Shown in pieces: positions 24,237-33,470 of a stretch of 38,851 nt of DNA (within the stretch, counting starts at the first letter, position 1; the number at the start of each line of letters is the position of its first letter). The stretch is from Deltaproteobacteria bacterium (GTDB taxonomy: Bacteria; Desulfobacterota; Desulfovibrionia; Desulfovibrionales; Desulfovibrionaceae). The DNA lies in NCBI GenBank assembly GCA_009929215.1, contig SAAX01000022.1, positions 1 to 38,851 of the forward strand, in the 5' to 3' direction. The position numbers and the translations under genes were made by a program. The notes under the pieces are model-generated. The model was not told where the DNA came from and did not search any database. It worked only from the letters and a program-made list of their open reading frames with translations.

Positions 24237-26480
24237 ATGTCAGAAATAGTAAAACCACTGCTTTCACTCGCATTCCTGATACTGCTATTTCTTACGCCCA
24301 TTCTCTTTATTCACGATTACGCTTCAGACACCACGTCAAATCTTTCAAGCAGCGCCATCACAAGACTCGCGGAAGTTAACACGCGCGCGGGCAACAACTT
24401 TTATCAGACCGTCCGCTCCACCATGATGGAAATGAACGGCATGACCAAATATCTGGCGCAGCAAAACTGCGGCACCAGCAAGGAAGAAGTGCTTGCCGTT
24501 GCCCCCCTGTTTTATGCGCACGGGGTACGGCGCTTCAGTATTGTTGATGTGTGGGGCAAGGGTTATGACGGCAGCGGCGCACTTGTTGATTTTAGCCAGA
24601 ATACTTTTTTTCTGCTGGCCCGCGAAGGCAAAACCCACGTTGATACCGCAGGCAGAACCGCCAACCAGCGACTATTGATCGTGGCCAATCCCCTGGTTGT
24701 GCAGGGGACAATCAAGGCCGTTATTATCAGCGAGTTTCCCGCCGAAGGGCTGGAAACCAACATAGAAACATGGGCCTTTGGCAACAACACCTACAATATG
24801 GTGGTAAATGCCAAGGTTGAACCCATATTTCAGGCTCCCCCGACCGGCAAAGACATGGAAAGCCTTTTTCCATCCTTTGCCACAGAGGGGCTACCGCCAG
24901 CGGTAACAATCCGGCTGCAACAGGCGCTTGCAGATTCCCCGCAGGCTCCTCATTCTTTTTTTGACAGCAGCCTGGGCATGTTTGTTGCCATAAACCCCAT
25001 AGAACGCTTTGGCTGGAGCATGATTTCGCTGGTTCCGCAGGGCGTGGGCAACGCGGCTGTTTCCAAGCAAACACTTATCACCAACGAGCTGGTGTGGCGT
25101 TTGGCCATACTGGCGGGCATAATCATTACCTTTGTGCTGCTGCTTGAACGCAATTCTTCACGCAAGCTACGCCGCCAGCAAGAGGACTACCGCACGATTA
25201 TTGCCAGTATTTCCGGCGGGGTTTTAAAATTTTTCAGCCCTGACGGCACATTTTTTTTCATCAGCCCCAACTACAAAAAAATGCTCGGCTTTACGGATGC
25301 CGAATTTGAAAAAACCTACGGTAACAGCTTTGCAGCCACCATTTATGAGCAGGATCGCGAGGCCACGCTGTGTACCATGCGCAAGCAGATAAAAAATGAC
25401 CAACCCATTGATGTGGAGTACAGAACCCGCGCCAAGTCTGGTGCATTGATATGGCTGTACCACAAAGGGGCCGAAGTTAAGATTGAACACGGGCATTCAT
25501 ACATTCAGAGCATTGTTTTTGACATTACCAACAACAAGGAAGCCGCGCTTTCCAAGCGCATATCTGACGAGCGTCACCAGTTTATTCTGGAACAGCACGA
25601 CATCAACATTTTTGAGCAGAACCTTGTCAGCGGCTATTTTTCCTGTTCTCCCCAGTGGTTGCACACCTTTGGCTCTGTTTTCAACATACTTGAAACTGAC
25701 ACGGCCATTCCGCTGTTTCCAGACGACCGCGAGCGCCTGCTGGCATTCCAAAAAGAAGTACGACTTGCGCCCCACCAGCACAAGTGCACGGTAGAGGTGC
25801 GCCTGCGCGCAGCCGGGGGCCAATATCGCTGGTTCCGTGTTGAGGCATCAAGCATTGCCAATACGCAGGGCACGCCCATTTACGCCATCGGCATCATCAC
25901 CGACATTGACCAGCAAAAGGCCCTGGAATTGCAACTGCGCACACAGGCTACCCGCGACAGCGGCACGGGCATGCGCAACAAGATGAGCACCGAAAAAGCG
26001 GTTTCGCAGTTTTTGGAAATGCACGAGTCGCCCCTGCCGCAAATGTACGCCATGTTCATGATTGATTTTGACAACTTCAAGGCCATCAATGACCGCTTTG
26101 GCCATGCCATGGGTGACAAGGCCATTTTTGACATGGCCCAGATTCTTCGCCGCAACTTCCGTGGTGTTGATATTGTGGGCCGAGTGGGCGGCGACGAATT
26201 CCTGGTTTTCTGTACCGAAAAAATGTCGCTGCTCTCCATTCGTGAGCGAGCGCTCACCCTTGTGGAACAGCTGCGTACAGAGTGCGGCGACCAACATTCG
26301 TGCCTTACCCTCACCGCCAGCGTAGGCGTGGCCTGCTGCCCCAAGGACGGCATCACCTATGCAGAGCTGTTCAACAAGGCAGACAAGGCCACCTATGCGG
26401 CAAAAAAAATGGGCCGCAACAGGTGCGTGTTTTACAAAGAGATGACCGAGAACGCCTTCACGGAAACGCCCGTGCAGTAG
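24237..26480 (+). CDS. Membrane-bound diguanylate cyclase (sensor-PAS-PAS-GGDEF)
   Basis: 747 residues. Order: membrane segment (about 7-26), periplasmic sensor of about 260 residues that looks Cache-like ('GVRRFSIVDVWGKGYDGSGA' near residue 96), second membrane segment (287-304), PAS domain (about 316-440), second PAS-type domain with a PAC-like end 'YRWFRVEASS' and 'AIGIITDIDQQKALELQLR' (about 450-580), and GGDEF domain (about 585-735). The active-site loop is the intact GGDEF at 651-655. The product-inhibition site RxxD (R642-D645) sits five residues before it, so the enzyme should make c-di-GMP with feedback control. No EAL domain. Known output: biofilm versus motility decisions. The ATG at 24237 has only a weak Shine-Dalgarno and a long leader. 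Confidence 0.94.
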   Translation: MSEIVKPLLSLAFLILLFLTPILFIHDYASDTTSNLSSSAITRLAEVNTRAGNNFYQTVRSTMMEMNGMTKYLAQQNCGTSKEEVLAVAPLFYAHGVRRFSIVDVWGKGYDGSGALVDFSQNTFFLLAREGKTHVDTAGRTANQRLLIVANPLVVQGTIKAVIISEFPAEGLETNIETWAFGNNTYNMVVNAKVEPIFQAPPTGKDMESLFPSFATEGLPPAVTIRLQQALADSPQAPHSFFDSSLGMFVAINPIERFGWSMISLVPQGVGNAAVSKQTLITNELVWRLAILAGIIITFVLLLERNSSRKLRRQQEDYRTIIASISGGVLKFFSPDGTFFFISPNYKKMLGFTDAEFEKTYGNSFAATIYEQDREATLCTMRKQIKNDQPIDVEYRTRAKSGALIWLYHKGAEVKIEHGHSYIQSIVFDITNNKEAALSKRISDERHQFILEQHDINIFEQNLVSGYFSCSPQWLHTFGSVFNILETDTAIPLFPDDRERLLAFQKEVRLAPHQHKCTVEVRLRAAGGQYRWFRVEASSIANTQGTPIYAIGIITDIDQQKALELQLRTQATRDSGTGMRNKMSTEKAVSQFLEMHESPLPQMYAMFMIDFDNFKAINDRFGHAMGDKAIFDMAQILRRNFRGVDIVGRVGGDEFLVFCTEKMSLLSIRERALTLVEQLRTECGDQHSCLTLTASVGVACCPKDGITYAELFNKADKATYAAKKMGRNRCVFYKEMTENAFTETPVQ

Positions 26481-26503
26481 CATACAGTCGGGCACCACAG
26501 ACG

Positions 26504-26546
26504 AAACAAGGCGGCTGTTCCGCAACAGCCGCCTTGTTTATTTATC
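26504..26546. terminator. Terminator after the diguanylate cyclase gene
   Basis: A perfect 15-base-pair stem (26505-26519 with 26524-26538), a four-base loop and a TTTATTTAT tail. It lies between converging genes and could also stop transcription from the lipoprotein gene that ends at 26575. Confidence 0.92.
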
Positions 26547-26574
26547 ATGCCTTGGCCGGGCCAGGCCCGCAGCA

Positions 26575-27744
26575 CTATTTGCGCCGCAGGGCCTCCAGAA
26601 TTTCTGCACCCAGGGCAATGGCGTGCGAAATGGCTCTTTCATTGTTCACACTGACCGCCACGGCGTAGCCTGTCTGCCGATCATAAAAATACGCCGTGCC
26701 AAAGCCGGGGAACGAGCCAAGCTTGCCGATCAGATCAATCTTGGGCTGGCTGAACAAAAACAGCGTGCAACCGTCAAGCTCGCTACCGAGATAGTGGTTC
26801 TTTTTTGACTCAACCGCTGCTTCCTTGCCGTCTGACAAAACCAACGGCCTCAGCGGCAGGGTTTCCAGAACATTGTTTTTTACAATCCGATCAAGGTTCA
26901 CAAGGCGCACAACATCATCGGGCGTGGCCTCCAGATTACCCGTTCCCATGGCGATGGCAATGCTTGCGGCCAAGGGCAGCTGCATTTCGCCGTTGCTGCC
27001 GCTGTAACCGCTGACCAAACGGGGCACAACCGCACCGTCTACGCCCGCCATCAGCGTCTTCATGCCCAGCCTGTCCGCAATAATTTCGCGCACCTGTTCT
27101 GCATAGGTACGACCCGTAATCTTTTCTGCAATAACGGCAAGCATGAGAAAGCCAGTATTGCAATAACGCTGGCGCGTGCCAGGTTTGAAGATAGGGGGCT
27201 GCTTTGCCACCATGCCAATCAGGTCTTCTGGCGACCAGTAGCGGGCCAGATTCTGCTGCACTGCGGGCAGGGCGAGCATTTCGGGTATGCCCGATGTGTG
27301 TTCCAGCAGATTGCGCACAGTAATGGCCTTGCCATTGGGATAGGTGGGAAAAAACTGGCTTATGGGCGTATCATAGCTCAGCCTGCCCTCTTCGATAAGC
27401 CGATGAATGAGGGTGGCGGTAAACACCTTGGTGACAGAGCCAATTTTAAACAGCGACGCCGTAGTTACAGGGGTGGGATTTTCCAATGAGGCATTGCCAA
27501 AGGCAGCACTTATGGGGGCATCCTGCCCACGATGCAGCACGGCCACAGAAAGGCCCGGCACATCGGGATCGGCGGCCTGCTTGGTGGCCAGATTCACCAC
27601 AATACTGCGCACGTTGTCGGCCTCGTGCGTTTTTTTGCCCGCACAGGCAGATAGCAACAGACACATGGCGCACAGCACAACAGCAAAGTGGGTGAGCCGA
27701 AGCGCAGGGATACAACGGATCGAAGTGGAACAGATTCGGATCAT
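26575..27744 (-). CDS. Lipoprotein of the serine beta-lactamase-like / penicillin-binding hydrolase family
   Basis: 389 residues. A signal peptide with a lipobox L31-S32-A33-C34 predicts a lipid-anchored envelope protein. The hydrolase fold is of the beta-lactamase class C / esterase group: catalytic SxxK as S103-V-T-K106 ('LFKIGSVTKVFTA'), YxN as Y194-C-N196 ('RQRYCNTGFLML'), and the characteristic 'TVRNLLEHTSGIPEM' near residue 143. Near the C-terminus 'GKLGSFPGFGTAYFY' lies where the third (KTG/HxG-like) motif is expected. Such proteins can be D-alanyl peptidases, esterases or, rarely, true beta-lactamases. Sequence alone does not tell which, and resistance should not be assumed. The ATG at 27744 has a GGGGA Shine-Dalgarno. 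It is not part of the glycogen operon, which ends at 27929 with its own terminator. Confidence 0.9.
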   Translation of the reverse strand: MIRICSTSIRCIPALRLTHFAVVLCAMCLLLSACAGKKTHEADNVRSIVVNLATKQAADPDVPGLSVAVLHRGQDAPISAAFGNASLENPTPVTTASLFKIGSVTKVFTATLIHRLIEEGRLSYDTPISQFFPTYPNGKAITVRNLLEHTSGIPEMLALPAVQQNLARYWSPEDLIGMVAKQPPIFKPGTRQRYCNTGFLMLAVIAEKITGRTYAEQVREIIADRLGMKTLMAGVDGAVVPRLVSGYSGSNGEMQLPLAASIAIAMGTGNLEATPDDVVRLVNLDRIVKNNVLETLPLRPLVLSDGKEAAVESKKNHYLGSELDGCTLFLFSQPKIDLIGKLGSFPGFGTAYFYDRQTGYAVAVSVNNERAISHAIALGAEILEALRRK

Positions 27745-27859
27745 GCATTTTCCCCATGGTTGCGGTGCAGGCTGCGCAACAACTTACGCGCCTTTATGTG
27801 GTATATCTGCGAAGCTTAAGGCATGCCATGCAAGTTGGCAACGAACACAAACAGGCAGC

Positions 27860-27893
27860 AGAAAGCGCCCGGCATGCAACCATACCGGGCGCT
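27860..27893 (-). terminator. Terminator of the glycogen operon
   Basis: On the minus strand AGCGCCCGG (27893-27885) pairs with CCGGGCGCT (27872-27864), followed by TTTCT. It is about 35 bases after the stop of the last gene. The T-run is short. Confidence 0.75.
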
Positions 27894-27928
27894 ACAAAAC
27901 AGGGCACTATTCAAATAAGATTGGCACG

Positions 27929-30900
27929 CTACGCCCAGAGAATAAGGTCTGTTTCCAGCGGCGAAGCCTGTGCCACATGCACGGGCATGATGCGTACACC
28001 ATACCTGTAATGCCCGCTGTATGTGGGAATATAGGTGGCAACATAGCGCATGCCGGTCTGACTCTTGTCACAACTGCGCGGCTCAAGCCGCAGTATTTCG
28101 GGCTTTTCGAGGAAGCTGCCGTTGGGCAGAGCCCTGCCGATGACAAGCTGCACCAGCACTTCATCGGCCTGCATGTCACCAAGTTGCACACGCAGCTGCA
28201 CGCTTACGGGTTCACCGCAGGTCATGGTATTGCCTTCGATACCGCTGATGGCCAGCTCGTCCACCTTCAGCGTGCAGAACCGTGAAGGCAGGCTGTTTTG
28301 CCAACTGGCCAGCGCGTGGCAGGCCTCCCAGTTGTTTTCACGCAGCATGTTGCGCCGTTGCGCGGCCCGCAGGTAAAACTGGCGGATATAATCTGTCAGC
28401 ATGCGGTTGCTGCTGTACATGGCCGTAAGGCTCTTGAGTGAACGCTTTGAAGTAGTTATCCATTCCTGCGGCAGGTCGGCCTCGTTGCGCTCGAAATACA
28501 GCGGAACCACAGCCGTCTCCAGCAGCGAATACAGGGCCTCGGCATCGGTATAGTCGTTCTGCTCGCTGCTGGGCAGCTCGTTAGAAACCACGGGGCCGAT
28601 GGTCCAGCCGTTCTGGCGGTTATAGCCTTCGCACCACCAGCCGTCTGAAATGCTCAGATTGATGCCACCGTTGACAGGCAGCTTCATGCCGCTTGTGCCC
28701 GACGCCTCGTGCGGACGCCGGGGCGTATTGAGCCACACGTCGCAGCCCTGGGCCATAACGCGCGATACCGCCAGGCTGTAATTTTCGATAAAGAATATGC
28801 GGCCCAAAAAGCGCTCATCGCGGCACATGCGCAGCACTTCCTGAATCAGGTTGATGCCGGCCTCGTCGGCTGGGTGCGCCTTGCCCGAAAAAACCAGCAC
28901 CACAGGCCGGGTGGGGTTGTTAAGAATCTTGGACAGCCTGTCGGGGTCTGCAAAAATGAGCGTGGCACGCTTGTAGGGAGCAAAGCGGCGTGCAAAGCCG
29001 ATGATGAGCGTATCTGGCTTGAGCATGGATTCCATATGTCTGCGCTCGTCAGAAGGCAGGCTGTACTTCTGGATAAAATCGGGGATGCGGCGGCGCAGTT
29101 CATCGAGCAGGGCTTCTTTCTGGTGCATGCGGGCTGCCCAGTAAGCCTCGTCGGGGATCTGGTCCACCTTGTCCCACACGCCAGCGCCTGGCGGGGCCTG
29201 CATCCAGCCCGAGCCAAGATACTGGCGCAGCAGCTCGTTCATCCAGCTGCCCACATACGAGGGCACATGAATACCGTTGGTCACATGCCCGATGGGGGTT
29301 TCGGCCACGGGCAGGCTCTTCCACAGATTGTTCCACATATGGCGCGAAACAACGCCGTGCAGACGGCTTACGCCGTTGGCCCAGCACGAATGCCGCAGCG
29401 CCAGCACGGTCATTTCAAAGGCATTGCTGTTGCCGCCCTCGATTTGACCAAGCTGCACAAACTGCTGCCACGATATACCCAGATTGGCTGCAATACCGCC
29501 AAAATAGCGCTCCATAAGCTCCAGCGAAAAAGACTCGTTGCCAGCGGGCACGGGGGTGTGGGTGGTAAACACCGTATTGGAACGCACCCGCACCGTGGCC
29601 TCGGTATAATTCATGCCCATGCTCAGGCATTCCTGCATGCGCTCCATGGCCATAAAGGCCGAGTGTCCTTCATTCATGTGAAACACACTGGGCTTTATGC
29701 GCAGCGTGCGCAGCAGGCGCATGCCGCCCATACCCAGCAGCATTTCCTGCAACAGGCGCACCTCGCGGTTGGCCTCGTACAGCTTGTCGGTAATACGGCG
29801 GTCTTCGTCGGTATTACGGCGCGTGTCCGTATCCATGAGATACAGGGTTATACGGCCCACGGCCAACTTCCACACCCGCGCAAACAGCAGACGCCCCGGC
29901 AGCTCAAGCTGCACATAGACCGGCTGATTGTCGGCATCGTAGACCATCGAGATGGGCAGGAGGGCAAAGTTGTTTATGGGATACTGGGCCACCTGCCGTC
30001 CGTCGGCATCTATGTCCTGCCTGAAGTAGCCGTTTTTGTACAAAAGGCCCACGCCCACCAGGGGGATAGCCATGTCGGATGCCGACTTGAGGTGGTCGCC
30101 AGACAACACCCCCAGGCCGCCAGAATAGATGGGGATGGATTCATTCAAACCGTATTCGGTCGAAAAATAGGCAACGGGCGCGTCTGGCGTAACATCTGCG
30201 CTCAATGCGCGGATGGGCTCGGCCATGTAGGCATCAAACTTCTCGACCACCTCGCGGTAAAGGCCCATGTAGTCTTCGTTTTCCAGCAGATCCCTGAAGC
30301 GCTCGGGCGATGCCTGCTCGAGTATTTGCAGTGGGTTACGCCAGTTTTCCCACTGTGAGGGGCTCAGGGCCATAAACAGGGCCTTGGCTTTATCGTGCCA
30401 GCACCACCACACGTTGCGGGCAATGTCTCGCAGCCGCCCCAGTTCTTCGGGCACTTCTGCCACGGCCATGATTGGCCGTAAAAACGGTGTGGTGGAACAC
30501 GAGGTAGAAAGCACACGCGCCAGGGCCACATGCCCGGCATCGCAGTTTATCCGGCTGGACGCCTTTTTGAGCGCCATGGTAAAGGCTGTGATGTAGTTTT
30601 CAAAAAAGAACTGCCACGATGTTTTTTCTGCCAGAGCACGGGCCTCGGCCCGCCACTGGGGCAGGTTGTCCACCGCGCAGGTAGCTGCCCGCATCAGGTG
30701 GTCGTGCAGCACCGTGGCGCTCTGCTCAAAATTCATGCCGCGCCGCAGCATGACGCACACGCCGTTTATCGAACTGCCGATCTCTTGCAGCTGCCCCTTG
30801 GCCCACATGCCAAAGCCGGAAAGATCTGTGGTGAGGGTGGGCACGGCCCAGGCGGCGCTTTCCTGCGGGGTGTATCCCCATGGTTCGTACCACGAGGGGA

Positions 30901-32185
30901 AGCAGCCCACATCGCAGGAAGACATGACTTCGTCATACTGCATGTTCAAAAAGCCGTCTTCGCCGTTGAGCATGGCGGGCACAAAGATAACCTTGATCTT
31001 GTTTTCCGGGCGGTTGTTGAGCCCCAGACGGCGGCAGGCCGTGATGATGGGGTCTTGCGGCGCGTTCCAGGCGAAGTGGGTGCAGATGAATGGCTGGCCG
31101 TTGTCGTCCGCGCCGGGTTCGCCCGAAACAGCAACGGGGTTCACCCCAGTATGGCCGCCCATCACAAGGCACAAGGCCAGAATGGAGGCATCCGTCCCCG
31201 CCAGGCTCTGCTCCATGCGGGCTAGAGCCTCAAGAAAGATGTCCACACCCTTGTTGTGCATTTCATACCGGCCAGAAATGGCAAAAATGCGCGTGTTAGC
31301 TGGCAGCTCGCAGCGCAAAAAACGGTTTGACGCCTCCACAATGCGCGCCCTGCGCGCCTCGGGCAGCGCACGCTCAACCGAATAATCGGGCACAACCCGC
31401 ATATCAAGACCATTGGTGGTGATCACATCGGGCTGGCGGCCCAGCAGCACCGTAGATTCCTCGCCGGTGATTGGGCTTACTGTGGTAAAAACATCGGCCT
31501 CGCGCGCGCTGACCCCTTCAAGCGACCACTTGGCCGTTATGTTCAGGGCTGCGGCCTCGTTGGCGGGGTTGATGTTGCGCAGGTTGGAATAAATGTCGCG
31601 CCCGGTTCCGGCCATGGCCCGCCCAAGCATGGTGGCATGGGTGGTAAAAACAGTGCCCACGCCGGGCGCCAGTTTTTTGAGCGACAGCAGTCCCGCGCCG
31701 CACATCCATTCGTGGAACAGGGCCACGCTGCGCCCTTCCATGGGCTCCACCCGATTTTCGTGAATGGAGGCAATAACCGCACCGCAGGCCGTGGCAAACA
31801 TGACGGGCTCAATGTAATCCCAGCCGCCAGAGAGCGAATCCACGCCATAGCCCTTCCACAAATCGTACAGCAATTGGTTGCTTGAATACCGCTTGGCAAA
31901 ATCGACCAGAATCACCTTGGGCCTGCCGGGAATATTCCAGCGGCCCATACGGCACTTGAGATCCCTGGTGGCAAAAGCCATTTTAAGGGAATCCCACACG
32001 CTTTCGTCGGTTTCTTCAAAGCCGGGGTTTTCGTTAAGGGCAGGGCCAAGAAGAAAGTAATCTTCGCCAAACTGCTCCACAGCCTGCAATGCCTTGCTGC
32101 TGACCACAGAAAAAATGCCACCCACCTTGTTGCAGACTTCCCAGCTTACCTCAAACAGTGTGACTGTATTATTCTCAAAATTCAT
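27929..32185 (-). CDS. Fused GT3-type glycogen synthase and GT35 alpha-glucan phosphorylase
   Basis: 1418 residues with two complete enzymes. Residues 1 to about 545 are a glycogen synthase of the eukaryotic (GT3) type. The opening 'LFEVSWEVCNKVGGIFSVVS' matches the sugar-nucleotide-binding start of animal and fungal synthases, and 'WYEPWGYTPQESAAWAVPTL' carries the catalytic E-x7-E pair E434/E442, followed by 'TTDLSGFG'. Residues about 570-1418 are an alpha-glucan phosphorylase of the shorter bacterial type: 'LRDIARNVWWCWHDKA' (about 585-600), 'STEYGLNESIPIYSGGLGVL' (675-694), 'VFHMNEGHSAF' (834-844), and the pyridoxal-phosphate lysine K1168 in 'EASGTSGMKLPVNGG'. One half would add glucose to glycogen and the other release glucose-1-phosphate. 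It is the last gene of the operon, 28 bases after the GH57 gene, with an AAGGAG Shine-Dalgarno. Confidence 0.94.
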   Translation of the reverse strand: MNFENNTVTLFEVSWEVCNKVGGIFSVVSSKALQAVEQFGEDYFLLGPALNENPGFEETDESVWDSLKMAFATRDLKCRMGRWNIPGRPKVILVDFAKRYSSNQLLYDLWKGYGVDSLSGGWDYIEPVMFATACGAVIASIHENRVEPMEGRSVALFHEWMCGAGLLSLKKLAPGVGTVFTTHATMLGRAMAGTGRDIYSNLRNINPANEAAALNITAKWSLEGVSAREADVFTTVSPITGEESTVLLGRQPDVITTNGLDMRVVPDYSVERALPEARRARIVEASNRFLRCELPANTRIFAISGRYEMHNKGVDIFLEALARMEQSLAGTDASILALCLVMGGHTGVNPVAVSGEPGADDNGQPFICTHFAWNAPQDPIITACRRLGLNNRPENKIKVIFVPAMLNGEDGFLNMQYDEVMSSCDVGCFPSWYEPWGYTPQESAAWAVPTLTTDLSGFGMWAKGQLQEIGSSINGVCVMLRRGMNFEQSATVLHDHLMRAATCAVDNLPQWRAEARALAEKTSWQFFFENYITAFTMALKKASSRINCDAGHVALARVLSTSCSTTPFLRPIMAVAEVPEELGRLRDIARNVWWCWHDKAKALFMALSPSQWENWRNPLQILEQASPERFRDLLENEDYMGLYREVVEKFDAYMAEPIRALSADVTPDAPVAYFSTEYGLNESIPIYSGGLGVLSGDHLKSASDMAIPLVGVGLLYKNGYFRQDIDADGRQVAQYPINNFALLPISMVYDADNQPVYVQLELPGRLLFARVWKLAVGRITLYLMDTDTRRNTDEDRRITDKLYEANREVRLLQEMLLGMGGMRLLRTLRIKPSVFHMNEGHSAFMAMERMQECLSMGMNYTEATVRVRSNTVFTTHTPVPAGNESFSLELMERYFGGIAANLGISWQQFVQLGQIEGGNSNAFEMTVLALRHSCWANGVSRLHGVVSRHMWNNLWKSLPVAETPIGHVTNGIHVPSYVGSWMNELLRQYLGSGWMQAPPGAGVWDKVDQIPDEAYWAARMHQKEALLDELRRRIPDFIQKYSLPSDERRHMESMLKPDTLIIGFARRFAPYKRATLIFADPDRLSKILNNPTRPVVLVFSGKAHPADEAGINLIQEVLRMCRDERFLGRIFFIENYSLAVSRVMAQGCDVWLNTPRRPHEASGTSGMKLPVNGGINLSISDGWWCEGYNRQNGWTIGPVVSNELPSSEQNDYTDAEALYSLLETAVVPLYFERNEADLPQEWITTSKRSLKSLTAMYSSNRMLTDYIRQFYLRAAQRRNMLRENNWEACHALASWQNSLPSRFCTLKVDELAISGIEGNTMTCGEPVSVQLRVQLGDMQADEVLVQLVIGRALPNGSFLEKPEILRLEPRSCDKSQTGMRYVATYIPTYSGHYRYGVRIMPVHVAQASPLETDLILWA

Positions 32186-32213
32186 GGTTTCTCCTTATGG
32201 AAAGGCCATTCTT

Positions 32214-33470
32214 TCAGGCTGAAGCTCCCGTGCCAGAACTGAGAGTGCTGCGGCTTGTCCTGCGCGTCTTGACGGTCTTGCTGGTCAGCTCTGCGGCATC
32301 AAGGCGCAATTCAAAGTCGGCCAGTACATTCATATAGGTGATGTAGGCATCATACGGGCTGTCGAAAGGATTGGGCCTGTCCTGACGCGGGCCAGAAAAC
32401 CACCGGGTGGACATGTAGCGGAAGTGGTCGGCAGTTTGTAGCCGCGCGTAATCGTGCAGCAGCATTTTCTGCCCGCAGGCGCGCACACGGGCGGCAAGGC
32501 TGTACAGGGCGTGGATGGCATCCTTTTGCATGTCGTTGCCAAGCCATGTGGTGAGGTCGTTTCCGTTGTCCTCCCACGACATGAACTGGGGCACGTCCAC
32601 TTCTCCTGCGGGCTTGAGCTTAGCGGGCAGAGAGGCGGGCGTGGCAAAACAGAAACGGCTGTCGGCCAGCAGGGCTTCGGGCAGGGCTGACATAAAATCG
32701 AATATGCCGGAATCCGCCGTGTGGCGCAGGCCAAACATGTTTATATCATTAAAAATATTGATGACATCCCCACTGTTGCTCAAACTGTGGAGCCACGAGG
32801 CGTACTTGTCTGCTGTCAGGGGCCAACTGCTCCAGGCCCTGTCGCCAAAGCGCAGGCCCATGTCGTCTGAAAGCGCGGCATTGCGCAGCAAAAGCTGCAT
32901 CTTGGGGGCAGAAACCGGGCGGTACACCCAGTTGGGACTGCGCCAGCCAAGCACATGGTCTGTCCCCTGAGCCAGGGCGGTCTTGAAGCCAAGCTGCTGC
33001 AAGGCCGCAGCCAGATCATTGTTGAAAACGCACTCGGTATGCATGAAGGCTGTGGGCTTTTTGCCAAAAAGGCTCTTGAGGCGCGCACTCTGCGTCTTGA
33101 CCTGACGGTCAAATTCATCGCGCGAATACAAAAAGGCCAGCGAATGCGCAGAGGTTTCTGCCACAAATTCCACGCAGCCAGTGGCAGCCAGCGCGCAGAG
33201 ACTTTCTGTCACTTCGGGGGCGTACTGCTCAAAGAGATCAAGAGCCGTGCCCGAAACGCACAGCGACACCACAAATGCGCCCTCAAACCGACGCACAAGT
33301 TTGAGCAGCATTTCGCAGGCAGGCAGGTAACACAGGCGCGCGGCGCGCAGCACAGCTTCGCAGTTGCGGTCGTCATCTTCGTAAACAGAGCTCTGTCCCA
33401 TGTCGAAAACAGTGTAACGGCGCAGCTGATACGGCTCGTGGATGGTAAAGCACAGACATAGCGCAGGCAT
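32214..33470 (-). CDS. Glycoside hydrolase family 57 protein (alpha-amylase / glucanotransferase type)
   Basis: 418 residues. GH57 motifs in order: 'FTIHEPYQLRRY' with H11 (motif 1, usually HQP), 'GCVEFVAETSAHSLAFL' near residue 98 (motif 2), 'FMHTECVFNND' with E146 as likely nucleophile (motif 3), and 'FNDINMFGLRHTADSGIFDF' with D242 as likely acid/base (motif 4). Family members cut or transfer alpha-1,4-glucan chains, and some are branching enzymes; which activity applies is not decidable here. In motif 4 the usual D-x-E reads D-I-N, a possible change of activity. The start at 33470 shares one base with the stop of the preceding gene (TGATG) and has a GGAGG Shine-Dalgarno, so translation is coupled. 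Role inferred: trimming or branching of glycogen. Confidence 0.88.
   Translation of the reverse strand: MPALCLCFTIHEPYQLRRYTVFDMGQSSVYEDDDRNCEAVLRAARLCYLPACEMLLKLVRRFEGAFVVSLCVSGTALDLFEQYAPEVTESLCALAATGCVEFVAETSAHSLAFLYSRDEFDRQVKTQSARLKSLFGKKPTAFMHTECVFNNDLAAALQQLGFKTALAQGTDHVLGWRSPNWVYRPVSAPKMQLLLRNAALSDDMGLRFGDRAWSSWPLTADKYASWLHSLSNSGDVINIFNDINMFGLRHTADSGIFDFMSALPEALLADSRFCFATPASLPAKLKPAGEVDVPQFMSWEDNGNDLTTWLGNDMQKDAIHALYSLAARVRACGQKMLLHDYARLQTADHFRYMSTRWFSGPRQDRPNPFDSPYDAYITYMNVLADFELRLDAAELTSKTVKTRRTSRSTLSSGTGASA

Noticed and set aside
24047..24379. 110-codon plus-strand open frame in the diguanylate cyclase leader
   Set aside because: It overlaps the diguanylate cyclase start in another frame, has no ribosome-binding site and is Arg/His-rich.
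26575..27744. Beta-lactamase as an antibiotic-resistance gene
   Set aside because: Only the general SxxK and YxN fold motifs are seen. These are shared with esterases and D-alanyl peptidases, so a resistance role cannot be supported.
28709..30358. 549-codon plus-strand open frame opposite the synthase-phosphorylase fusion
   Set aside because: Antisense shadow of conserved phosphorylase motifs; composition is not protein-like.
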